NCBI RefSeq assembly: GCF_946482605.1
Contig: NZ_CAMLSE010000055.1
Coordinates: 1-34,165, forward strand
Source: an uncultured Dyadobacter sp.
Lineage (GTDB): Bacteria; Bacteroidota; Bacteroidia; Cytophagales; Spirosomataceae
Direction: 5' to 3'
DNA: 34,165 nucleotides
The notes beneath the pieces were generated by a model, which saw only the letters and a program-made list of their open reading frames with translations, had not been told where the DNA came from and searched no databases. Below are positions 15,234-21,937 of this stretch, in pieces. Each line of letters begins with the position of its first letter. Within the stretch, counting starts at the first letter, position 1. Position numbers and translations under genes: made by a program.

Positions 15234-15857
15234 TCACAAAATTAAGTGATCGTATTTCTTAAATTTCTTCCATTTACCATTCGCCTGCTTCTGGTAAACG
15301 ATCGTAACCGTTCCAAAATCGCCGTACCGTGCGCCATCGATCTGGTAATGCCCGTCGAAATAAACAGCGGTTTTGATAAATGCATAGCGCCCATCCGAAG
15401 TAAAAATGGGTTTAGTGGTTGATACACAAAAACCTTTCACTTTTTTAATCGATGAGACCGTTTGATAATTGGCGCCTTTCAAATTGATTTTTTCAGTGGT
15501 AGAAGTCAATGTGCGCTTTCGAAGTGACTTACGTTCCGCCGTGCTAACGGCTTTCAGCATCACCGCATCCCTGAACAAATACTCGGGATCGTACGACTCG
15601 TGGCGACTTGTCTTAGTCTCCGTATCAATCTGCTCCTGCGTTTCCCCGCCCACAAATCCATTCCAGAAGACAGTATAATCCCAGCTATACGTAATATTCG
15701 AGATCAAGATCGTCTTGGGTTGCTTATGGGACAGGCTGTTCATGATATCAAAATTTGACGGATCGCTGAATGTCAGCTTGTAAATCTCGTCTGCTTGCCC
15801 GAATGCGCGAATGCCGACCGCGAGACAGAGCAGCAGAGCAAGGAGATAATTTTTCAT
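15234..15857 (-). CDS. Hypothetical exported protein (207 aa)
   Basis: The N-terminus MKNYLLALLLCLAVGIRAFG followed by QADEIYK is a Sec signal peptide cut after about residue 20, without a lipobox. The mature protein is basic and strand-rich, with paired phrases KTILISNITYSWDYTVFWNG and YAFIKTAVYFDGHYQIDGAR, and the ending KQANGKWKKFKKYDHLIL. The pattern of a final strand plus QANGKWKK is common among small periplasmic proteins of unknown function in Bacteroidota. No family is recognised. It is upstream of the small gene/2H pair on the same strand, separated by 39 bases. Confidence 0.65.
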   Translation of the reverse strand: MKNYLLALLLCLAVGIRAFGQADEIYKLTFSDPSNFDIMNSLSHKQPKTILISNITYSWDYTVFWNGFVGGETQEQIDTETKTSRHESYDPEYLFRDAVMLKAVSTAERKSLRKRTLTSTTEKINLKGANYQTVSSIKKVKGFCVSTTKPIFTSDGRYAFIKTAVYFDGHYQIDGARYGDFGTVTIVYQKQANGKWKKFKKYDHLIL

Positions 15858-16034
15858 GAGGATGAAGTGTAAATCGTTTATACCAATAAGACGATTTCCG
15901 GAATTATTTCACTACAAAATTCCACAAACCTCTGAATCGACAAGTGATTCTTCACCTATTTTCAAAATACACCTCCAAAACAGAGTATCGCCACCCGCAA
16001 ATCCAGTCTTTCCAAAAAGACCTTTTCAAAAACA

Positions 16035-17387
16035 ATGCGCACCAGAATTTTAACACTCTTGCTACTCCTCGGCCTCGCCGCAGGCACCCAAGCTCAGCAA
16101 ACCACCAACAATCCTGAACGCGTCAAATGGTTCCAGGACCTCGGATTCGGGATGTTCATTCATTGGAATGTCGACGTTTCGCTGGGAACGGTGATCAGCC
16201 ATTCACTGGCTGGCGCTTCGGACGACTATGTGAACCGGTATATCAAGGAATTGCCCACGTTTTTCAATCCCAAAAAGTTCGATCCGGACGAATGGGCGAC
16301 GACTGCGCGGTTAGCGGGCATGAAATATGTCGTTTTTACGACCAAGCACCACGCCGGTTTCTGCATGTTCGATACGAAAACGACGCTTTTCAATGTCATG
16401 AACACGCCCTTCAAGCGCGATGTGTTGAAGGAGATCATCACCGCATTTCGTAAACAGGGCATTGCCATCGGGCTGTATTTTTCGCCGGAAGATTTCCTGT
16501 TTTTCTACCAGAACGGCATCCCGCTCGGTCGGTTGCAGGACAAGCGCCAGTTTCCGATGAACAACCCCAAACTGATGGCCTACGACAAGGCGCAGATCAA
16601 GGAATTGCTCACCAACTACGGCAAAATCGACATTATGTTCTTCGACGGCCCCGGCGACGGGCTGCGCGAATACGCGTGGAGCCTGCAACCCGAGCTCGTG
16701 ATCACGCGCGACGCCATGAACACGCCCGAGCAGAACATCCCCGACAAAGCCGCGCCGCGCCCGTGGGAAGCCTGCTACACGATGGGCACCGACTGGCAAT
16801 ACAAACCGACCAACGACCCGCACAAATCGGGCACCGAGATCATCAACATGCTCATCGAAATTCGCGCCAAGGGCGGCAACTTCCTTTTGAACGTCGGCCC
16901 GAAACCAAATGGCGAAATCCAGATCGAACAGGAAGCGCTCCTCCGCGAAATCGCCCTCTGGAATTTCACAAACGGAGAATCCATATACGCCGTCAAACCG
17001 CTTCCCATTATCCGCGACAAAGACATTTGGTTCACACAATCCAACGACGAAAAAACTATTTACGCCTTCATCACCAAAAAGCGCGACGACGAATGGAAAT
17101 ACGGCCAGCGCCGCGAATTACTCTTTCCTATGATTGAGGGCAATGCGTATACCAAAGTCGAAGTACTCGGCTACGGCAGCGAACTGGTGGAATACGTCAA
17201 CAATTTCGACGCTTCGATCCGCTCTGCCCCTACCCCGCTCGGTCTGGCCGTGAGCGCGGTGAACGGGCAACGGTTTTACACGAACAGGACCTGGCCAAAT
17301 GCGGTGGTTTTGAAGATTTCGAATGCTAAGTTTAAGGTGCCTGAGGAGAAAAAGACTTCGAAATCGGGGATTGACGGGGCGCAATAA
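16035..17387 (+). CDS. Alpha-L-fucosidase (GH29)
   Basis: A 450-residue secreted glycoside hydrolase that should release alpha-linked L-fucose by a retaining mechanism. A Sec signal (MRTRILTLLLLLGLAAGTQA) is followed by Q21. Family motifs are WFQDLGFGMFIHWNVDVSL at 32-50, KYVVFTTKHHAGFCMFDTKT at 97-116, and IDIMFFDGPG at 198-207, with Asp204 in the nucleophile position. Further on come PWEACYTMGTDWQYKP and GGNFLLNVGPKPNGEI, typical of the family. I could not place the acid/base residue by eye. It is a single-gene unit with its own terminator, divergent from the exported hypothetical protein and about 2.7 kb beyond the sigma-factor gene of the SusC/SusD locus. Confidence 0.92.
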   Translation: MRTRILTLLLLLGLAAGTQAQQTTNNPERVKWFQDLGFGMFIHWNVDVSLGTVISHSLAGASDDYVNRYIKELPTFFNPKKFDPDEWATTARLAGMKYVVFTTKHHAGFCMFDTKTTLFNVMNTPFKRDVLKEIITAFRKQGIAIGLYFSPEDFLFFYQNGIPLGRLQDKRQFPMNNPKLMAYDKAQIKELLTNYGKIDIMFFDGPGDGLREYAWSLQPELVITRDAMNTPEQNIPDKAAPRPWEACYTMGTDWQYKPTNDPHKSGTEIINMLIEIRAKGGNFLLNVGPKPNGEIQIEQEALLREIALWNFTNGESIYAVKPLPIIRDKDIWFTQSNDEKTIYAFITKKRDDEWKYGQRRELLFPMIEGNAYTKVEVLGYGSELVEYVNNFDASIRSAPTPLGLAVSAVNGQRFYTNRTWPNAVVLKISNAKFKVPEEKKTSKSGIDGAQ

Positions 17388-17412
17388 TAGTTTTTGCGAG
17401 TAATGCATTGCG

Positions 17413-17445
17413 ATGGAGGCTGCCTGGGTGGTCTCCATTTTTTTA
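17413..17445 (+). terminator. Terminator after the alpha-L-fucosidase gene
   Basis: The arms ATGGAGGC (17413-17420) and GTCTCCAT (17431-17438) form a stem with one G-U pair, followed directly by a run of T on the plus strand. It lies 26 bases after the fucosidase stop. Confidence 0.7.
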
Positions 17446-17514
17446 TGCTTGAGGAAATAGAGGAACGTGAGTGATTGAAATGTGCCTTGTGACGCTACTG
17501 ATTATTCTTCGGTT

Positions 17515-17757
17515 CTATGCCGCCTTTGGCTCACCCAGCCTCTCGAAGAAAAAGACAAGTTCCCGAAATGTACAGAATAAGTCGCTCGCATGCGGGTTAT
17601 GCCCGAGCTCACTTTGCCCGACCATGAAACCCGTATAGATCGTCCAAAGGTCCTCAACCCATTCTTTGGGGTCGTTCATCGTTAACAGGTTTTTGACGTG
17701 TTCGCCATAGGCGAGCGTGGCCGAATCCTGGGATTCGGGGGATGTTTGTTTGTTCAT
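17515..17757 (-). CDS. Small hypothetical acidic protein (80 aa)
   Basis: MNKQTSPESQDSATLAYGEH, then a helical aromatic core (DPKEWVEDLWTIYTGFMVGQ; FRELVFFFERLG). It has no signal peptide or membrane helix and no recognised family; the look is that of a small helical cytoplasmic protein. The start at 17757 is supported by a 15-base sequence TCCCAAAACAAGTAA lying four bases upstream, which also occurs five bases upstream of the 28-codon gene before it. The two genes are therefore likely to be cotranscribed and translated from duplicated start sites. Codon use matches the GC-richer flanks rather than the AT-rich KAP gene upstream. Confidence 0.6.
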   Translation of the reverse strand: MNKQTSPESQDSATLAYGEHVKNLLTMNDPKEWVEDLWTIYTGFMVGQSELGHNPHASDLFCTFRELVFFFERLGEPKAA

Positions 17758-17761
17758 AAAC

Positions 17762-17901
17762 TTACTTGTTTTGGGATGAAAAAATGCCCTGTCTTCAGGT
17801 GTCCCAGTGTAAGTAAATCACACTCGAGGCGCTTTCGCGGTCCTCACACCATAACAGGGCAATGTTCTTAATGTGTTTCATAGTTTTTACTTGTTTTGGG
17901 A
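17762..17901 (-). repeat. Duplicated 15-base start-site sequence
   Basis: The sequence TCCCAAAACAAGTAA (minus strand) occurs exactly at 17776-17762 and at 17901-17887. The copies end four and five bases before the ATG codons of the 80-codon and 28-codon genes. Between them lie the 28-codon gene and an inverted repeat GCCCTGT (17860-17854) / ACAGGGC (17792-17786), whose second arm is followed on the minus strand by ATTTTTT. Confidence 0.7.
17795..17881 (-). CDS. 28-codon small gene upstream of the 80-aa gene
   Basis: The minus-strand frame runs ATG to TGA and encodes MKHIKNIALLWCEDRE, then SASSVIYLHWDT. The product has two Trp, one Cys and a hydrophobic centre, and no leader-peptide run of a single codon type. 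Evidence that it is translated is indirect: the 15-base sequence in front of its ATG is the same one, at nearly the same spacing, that precedes the 80-codon gene 37 bases downstream. It could be a microprotein, a peptide precursor, or a leader peptide whose translation controls the hairpin that encloses it. Too short for most gene finders; no homologue is known to me. Confidence 0.45.
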   Translation of the reverse strand: MKHIKNIALLWCEDRESASSVIYLHWDT

Positions 17902-17996
17902 AGGGGAATATTCGGGAGAAAAATGGTGGGATGCAAGTGAAAGAGTGGGGAATTTTCTAACGGTAGAACTAGGGCAGATCACGGATACCGTTGCGA

Positions 17997-19397
17997 CTAC
18001 GTGACAATGGGATCCGTCAAATCAATTCTTTTGAGGAGATGCTCGATTGAAATATTATTTCTGTCAAAGGAAATAATCATGTTCGCGAAATTCTCATTGT
18101 TTGGTGAATCGTCTAATTTTGACTGCACTTTCAAGAATTCTATCTTTCCTTCTGTGTCCTTTTTCACCAGTGGTTCGTCGTAAGGATAGTTCAAATAAAT
18201 ATTATACATTTTTACTAATCTGGCTTGCAAATGCAACGAACTCCTTTTCAAGTTTTCATCCGCACTCTCACTTTTAAAAATTCTTGAAAAATCGTCCGAC
18301 AGGTCTTGAACGGAGAGATTTTTATTTTTTATACTTTGATACAGCTTTCGGTTGATAGCTTTTAAAAGTATTAGAAACACAAAAAGACTGGGAAATAGAT
18401 CGGAGCCATAAGAAAAGCTTTTCAGCGATAGTCTTGCGTGAGCAAAGATCTTCTCCTGCTGCCTTAAAGTCAGTTTTTCTCTGTCGAATAGAACTACTGC
18501 CAAAGACAATAAACTTTCCCTATCCTCTCTTGCACCGCCATATTGCATTCTCTGCTCAGATCTAAAAAACTCATCAAAAGAAAAATATTGAAAAAGATAG
18601 TTAACAAAATGTTCTGTCTGAGGCTGAGGAATAGAATATTCGATATCGATAAAGCGCCTGAGGTACTCGTCAGCATCAATCTGTTCACTCCCATACACAC
18701 CTCGTACCGCGTGACCAAGCTGTTCCTTGTCAATGGCGAGGACGAACACAATTCCACTCACAGCAAAGAAATGTTTTATGTGTTCTAAAACTTCCACTGC
18801 ATAGCTGGGCCGGCAACGGTCAAGTTCATCGATAAAAAACACAACCGGCTTATCGCCAATTCCTTTATTCACGAAACTTTCCAAATCCTTCCGAAAATCG
18901 TTTAACTGCTTCTTACGATTTGCATAGGCTTCGATTTCCTTTTCAAGAATCTCTGCCGCAGCTTTTGACGCATTCTCTAAACCATCTACGAGCGTTTGTG
19001 GATCGATATATCTACTAGCTAGTGCTTTAATTACTGCCGGCGCTAGATTTTTTGTGAGTACTGCCCCCTTTTGTATCAGAGATTTAAATTTAACTGTTTT
19101 ATCCTTAGATAAGGATTTAAGCTCAGACATGATCGCAACAAGTGGGTTACTTTCAAAATCGTTTTCCCAAGCATTAAAGTACAGCGTATCGAAGCCTGCG
19201 TTTTGAAGATCCTGACGCCACATTTTCACGAACGTAGTCTTACCTGTTCCCCATTCACTGTTTATTGCCAAAACAAATCCAGTACCAAAACCCCCGATTA
19301 ATTCTGTCAAAACATCTGCGTACTTCTTTCTATCTAGCCTGCAAACGGAGAACGGGTCTTCCTCCGGTATCACTAAATCGTTGTGGCGAATATACAT
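17997..19397 (-). CDS. KAP-family P-loop NTPase
   Basis: A 466-residue ATPase. The Walker A motif is in INSEWGTGKTTFVKMWRQDL at about 45-64, which has the W-G-x-G-K-T form typical of KAP proteins, followed by LYFNAWENDF. Walker B is VVFFIDELDRCRPSYAVEVL at about 184-203, with the LDRC signature that is diagnostic of the family. The inserted region between the two is helical, and I see no convincing membrane helix, unlike many KAP proteins. The C-terminal half is helical and unassigned. KAP NTPases are sporadically distributed and some occur in anti-phage or conflict contexts. The gene is clearly more AT-rich than its neighbours, a sign of transfer. Confidence 0.88.
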   Translation of the reverse strand: MYIRHNDLVIPEEDPFSVCRLDRKKYADVLTELIGGFGTGFVLAINSEWGTGKTTFVKMWRQDLQNAGFDTLYFNAWENDFESNPLVAIMSELKSLSKDKTVKFKSLIQKGAVLTKNLAPAVIKALASRYIDPQTLVDGLENASKAAAEILEKEIEAYANRKKQLNDFRKDLESFVNKGIGDKPVVFFIDELDRCRPSYAVEVLEHIKHFFAVSGIVFVLAIDKEQLGHAVRGVYGSEQIDADEYLRRFIDIEYSIPQPQTEHFVNYLFQYFSFDEFFRSEQRMQYGGAREDRESLLSLAVVLFDREKLTLRQQEKIFAHARLSLKSFSYGSDLFPSLFVFLILLKAINRKLYQSIKNKNLSVQDLSDDFSRIFKSESADENLKRSSLHLQARLVKMYNIYLNYPYDEPLVKKDTEGKIEFLKVQSKLDDSPNNENFANMIISFDRNNISIEHLLKRIDLTDPIVT

Positions 19398-19537
19398 ATA
19401 GGTAACATATTTAGATTTGCACTAATCAACCTAACAAACTGAAATTTAAACCATTACACAAGTTATTAAGTAAAGTCACATCTATCGAATCATTAAATTA
19501 GTAAATTTACTACAACTCATCACATCAGCTTCGGGAT

Positions 19538-19720
19538 ATGAAACTTTACGAAAAGCACTGCAAACTGCGACAAAAACCCTATGTCATCTCGATGGTTACT
19601 AAATCAGTATGCGGAAGCATGGCGTTGGAAAATCAACATGTACCAGAGTCACTAGTAAAGACTATCGTTACTTCGTTATTAGAAGATGCGGAGCTAAATG
19701 GACGCAAGTTTGACAACTAA
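19538..19720 (+). CDS. Small VbhA-like (Fic antitoxin-like) protein, 60 aa
   Basis: The 60-residue product has the size and order of VbhA-type antitoxins that inhibit Fic AMP-transferases: a basic start, a central helix holding SMALEN (residues 27-32), which fits the Fic inhibitory motif (S/T)xxxE(G/N), and then QHVPESLVKTIVTSLLEDAE, resembling the P-x-x-x-V helix after that motif. The family call is by motif only and is tentative. A Fic toxin would be expected directly downstream, overlapping the stop codon, but no HPFxxGNGR motif is found there. The gene is divergent from the KAP NTPase, sharing a 140-base AT-rich intergenic region. Confidence 0.4.
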   Translation: MKLYEKHCKLRQKPYVISMVTKSVCGSMALENQHVPESLVKTIVTSLLEDAELNGRKFDN

Positions 19721-19940
19721 TATATTCACCACTCCACACCTCCCCGATACCGATTCGGCAACCTATTCCTGCTGGAACTCAGCAACGTCCTTAGATACTA
19801 GATCGGAAAAGTATGAAGCGGTAGCGACCCAATATCCGGGCGGAGCAAATGAGTGTATATTTGATGGTGTAAGTGAGGGTGCAAATGATGGACTAAATGA
19901 CGGTGCAAACATTCAAAGCCGCTATATTGCCAAACAATAA
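19698..19940 (+). pseudogene. Possible remnant of a repeat-tailed protein (DGxN repeats)
   Basis: An 80-codon open frame overlaps the end of the small VbhA-like gene by 23 bases. Its first 60 codons look like no known domain (TNIFTTPHLPDTDSATYSCW...), while the end carries DGVSEGANDGLNDGAN. Four-residue GxN repeats of this kind occur in linkers near the C-termini of Bacteroidota Fic and AlbA-type (AAA_4) proteins, before a winged-helix domain. I therefore read it as what is left of such a protein after deletion of its main domain, or as a short unrelated ORF. Evidence for real translation is weak. Confidence 0.3.
19863..19910 (+). repeat. Four degenerate 12-base tandem repeats
   Basis: Successive units GATGGTGTAAGT, GAGGGTGCAAAT, GATGGACTAAAT and GACGGTGCAAAC, each encoding (D/E)-G-x-(S/N) in the 80-codon frame. 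Differences fall both at third positions and at changed codons, so the array is old rather than a recent slippage product. Confidence 0.65.
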
Positions 19941-19958
19941 CCCCAATGCATTCAACCC

Positions 19959-20738
19959 ATGACCACCGAAATCCAGCAAGAACTTACCCGCCTGGAAACC
20001 CAGCACGACATCAAAATCCTCTACGCCGTCGAGAGCGGGAGCCGGGCCTGGGGGTTTGCTTCGGTGAATAGCGATTGGGATGTGCGGTACATTTATTTGC
20101 ACCGGCCGGAGTGGTATTTGCAGATCGATGACAAAAAGGATAGCCAGGAGGAAATTTTGCCGAACGATATCGATTTGGCTGGCTGGGAGCTGCGGAAGGC
20201 ATTGCGGCTTTTCAGAAAATCGAACCCTCCCATGCTCGAATGGCTCGACAGCCCCATCGTTTACCGCGAGCAGTTCACGACCGCCGAGAAGTTACGGGAG
20301 CTGAAAAAGCGATATTTCAATCCACGCTCGTGTCTGCACCATTATCTGAGCATGGCCGAGGGCAATTACCACGATTATCTGCTCAAAGACATGGTGCGCA
20401 CAAAAAAGTATTTCTATGTGCTGCGGCCCATCCTTGCATGCGACTGGATACGCACTACGGACACGATGGCGCCTACAGAGTTCGTCAAACTGCTCGACAG
20501 CCAGGTGAAGGACGATGCCGTGCGCCGCGAAATCGACGCCCTGCTGGTTCGTAAATCCGGTGGAGAAGAGCTCAGCGAGGAGCCTCGCATTCCGCTCCTC
20601 CATGATTTCCTGACAGAGAAACTCGCGTTTTACAAAGCCTACGCAAAGCAACTTCCACCCATGACCATGCCCGATACCGCTGCATTGAATGCCCTTTTCA
20701 GGGAAACGCTGACGGAAGTCTGGAATGTTAAAATTTGA
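19959..20738 (+). CDS. RlaP/YcgL-like nucleotidyltransferase-fold protein
   Basis: A 259-residue member of the DNA polymerase beta superfamily. The signature is ESGSRAWGFASVNSDWDVRY at 25-44, with Gly27-Ser28 and the metal-binding Asp39 and Asp41, as in the RlaP family, which has been linked to RNA repair operons in comparative studies. The third acidic residue should lie in IDLAGWELRK near residue 72. The long helical C-terminal part (SCLHHYLSMAEGNYHDYLLK and MVRTKKYFYVLRPILACDWI) is typical. No RNA ligase gene is adjacent. The ATG at 19959 is preceded by A-rich sequence. The gene converges on the cupin gene, and a terminator for it lies inside the end of that gene. Confidence 0.82.
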   Translation: MTTEIQQELTRLETQHDIKILYAVESGSRAWGFASVNSDWDVRYIYLHRPEWYLQIDDKKDSQEEILPNDIDLAGWELRKALRLFRKSNPPMLEWLDSPIVYREQFTTAEKLRELKKRYFNPRSCLHHYLSMAEGNYHDYLLKDMVRTKKYFYVLRPILACDWIRTTDTMAPTEFVKLLDSQVKDDAVRREIDALLVRKSGGEELSEEPRIPLLHDFLTEKLAFYKAYAKQLPPMTMPDTAALNALFRETLTEVWNVKI

Positions 20739-20814
20739 GTTTGTTGATGTGGCTGGCTCCCCGTCATTTTGAAAAAAAGCAAAAACCGGTTTTTATACAA
20801 GTAATGCAATCCAT

Positions 20815-21387
20815 TCAACGCGCCGGTTCTGCATCCGGCGCGTTTTCAAACCGCTTCTCCTTTCCCTGCAATTTCCCCCAAAATAATATAACCGGAAAAA
20901 TCACCTTCTTCACAAACCCCGGAATGCCCAGCATATCGAACTCTGTGCGGTATTTCCGCAGCAAATAAGCCGCATCGAATGCACCCGGGCGACCGCCACC
21001 ATTCTCTCGCGACGAGCGGTAGATCTCGCCCAGAAAATATTCAATGTTGTGCGGCGGCCAGATTTCGCCTTTACAATGGAGCACCGTGTCACCTGCGTTC
21101 CAGAAACGGTGCGCGATGCCCGGTGCGAAAGTCGCGGACTCGCCTTTGTGCACGAATGTAGGTTGCTCGCCGAGGATTTCGATACCCATTTTGCCTTCGA
21201 GGATATGCAGGCTCTCGTACTGCTGGTGATGCACGTGCATCGGCGGACCGGCACCGGGGCTCACCCGGTTTTCGACCTGGATGTATTCCATGCCATCGCG
21301 CATTTCGCGGCCGAGGAAGGTTAGCCGCTCGCCGTGGCCATTGTCGATCGTAACGGGGTATACTTTTTCCATAGTTACAGTTTCCAT
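20815..21387 (-). CDS. Cupin-domain protein (190 aa)
   Basis: A single-domain cupin. Motif 1 is PPMHVHHQQYESLHILEGKM, with His51, His53 and Glu58 as probable metal ligands, and motif 2 contains FAPGIAHRFWNAGD with His93. The metal-site residues are complete, so it may bind a metal and act as a small-molecule dioxygenase, isomerase or sensor; nothing defines the substrate. The C-terminal 60 residues leave the cupin fold and include a hydrophobic stretch (VKKVIFPVILFWGKL) that may associate with the membrane. The ATG overlaps the stop of the membrane protein gene upstream by one base (TAATG), which shows coupled translation. Confidence 0.82.
   Translation of the reverse strand: METVTMEKVYPVTIDNGHGERLTFLGREMRDGMEYIQVENRVSPGAGPPMHVHHQQYESLHILEGKMGIEILGEQPTFVHKGESATFAPGIAHRFWNAGDTVLHCKGEIWPPHNIEYFLGEIYRSSRENGGGRPGAFDAAYLLRKYRTEFDMLGIPGFVKKVIFPVILFWGKLQGKEKRFENAPDAEPAR
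20817..20844 (+). terminator. Terminator for the RlaP-like gene, inside the end of the cupin gene
   Basis: Perfect 10-base arms AACGCGCCGG (20817-20826) and CCGGCGCGTT (20835-20844), 8-base loop, followed on the plus strand by TT. The minus strand has no T-run after it. It lies 78 bases after the RlaP-like stop and covers the last codons of the convergent cupin gene. Confidence 0.65.
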
Positions 21388-21866
21388 TATTTCTCCTCCG
21401 TTTTTACGCTCAAACCATATAAAAGTACAACCGCCAGCATCAATAATCCACTGAGGCGTGCGAGACTGAGCGTTTCCCAGGTTTTGGCGCGGCCCGTCAG
21501 GTCGTCGCTCACGGCGGGCGAGTAGGCCGAGGTGGTAATGGCGATGAGTTCAGGAACAAAATAGACGGCCGTGATGATCAGTATGAGCACGTAACCACCC
21601 GAGGCGATCAGGAGCTGTTTGCGGCGGGGCTGGCGCCAGTTGGTGATCAATGCGGCGGCGAGTAACAGAATGGCTACGGGATGTACCGGCTTCCAGAAGT
21701 TAACCGCTTGCAGGCCATACTCTCCCTGGAACATAGCAAGTGAGCGCGGGGGCGCGGCGCTCCACATCGGTACGACGGCCGCATGTTCGTAAATGGCGGC
21801 ACCGATGATGGTCACAAAGGCAATCGACGCCAGAATGTGCAAGATGTTTGGAAATGATTTCGTCAT
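21387..21866 (-). CDS. Four-helix membrane protein (DUF1772-like)
   Basis: A 159-residue inner-membrane protein with four hydrophobic helices, at about 9-27, 62-78, 85-108 and 137-153. A long loop after the first helix contains SAAPPRSLAMFQGEYG, and the last loop contains RAKTWETLSLARLSGLL. Size, helix number and the W-x-x-x-x-x-R-L part near the last helix resemble DUF1772 (anthrone-oxygenase-like) proteins; this is a tentative match. It is the first gene of a two-gene unit with the cupin gene and diverges from the TetR regulator, which probably controls it. Confidence 0.6.
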   Translation of the reverse strand: MTKSFPNILHILASIAFVTIIGAAIYEHAAVVPMWSAAPPRSLAMFQGEYGLQAVNFWKPVHPVAILLLAAALITNWRQPRRKQLLIASGGYVLILIITAVYFVPELIAITTSAYSPAVSDDLTGRAKTWETLSLARLSGLLMLAVVLLYGLSVKTEEK

Positions 21867-21881
21867 GACATTTAAAAGTTA

Positions 21882-21935
21882 TATTTTTGGACAACGACCT
21901 AAAATTACGACAAATTAGGACATTGACCAAATTTC
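21882..21935. promoter_or_regulatory. TetR promoter and repeated operator-like motif
   Basis: A plus-strand -7-like box TATTTTTG (21882-21889) is followed at once by GGACAACGACCTAAAATT (21889-21906) and, 29 bases on, GGACATTGACCAAATTTC (21918-21935). The two copies share GGACAnnGACCnAA. CCTAA/TTAGG at 21898-21902 and 21915-21919 add partial dyad symmetry between them. The motifs occupy the divergent gap between the TetR gene and the membrane protein gene, the expected place for autoregulation and control of the pair. Confidence 0.5.
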
Positions 21936-21937
21936 AA

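Noticed and set aside
16311..17039. 242-codon frame opposite the fucosidase gene
   Set aside because: Lies entirely within conserved GH29 coding sequence, with compositional repeats typical of an antisense shadow.
15234..17387. One polysaccharide utilisation locus joining the fucosidase to SusC/SusD
   Set aside because: The genes lie on opposite strands with five unrelated genes between; functional linkage is possible but not supported by layout.
19412..19419. TAGATTTG as a promoter for the VbhA-like gene
   Set aside because: It would give a leader of over 100 bases and has no -33 element at 19-21 bases; one such match is expected by chance in AT-rich DNA.
20781..20794. Palindrome AAAAACCGGTTTTT after the RlaP-like gene
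   Set aside because: No loop is available for a hairpin, and a much better terminator lies at 20817-20844.
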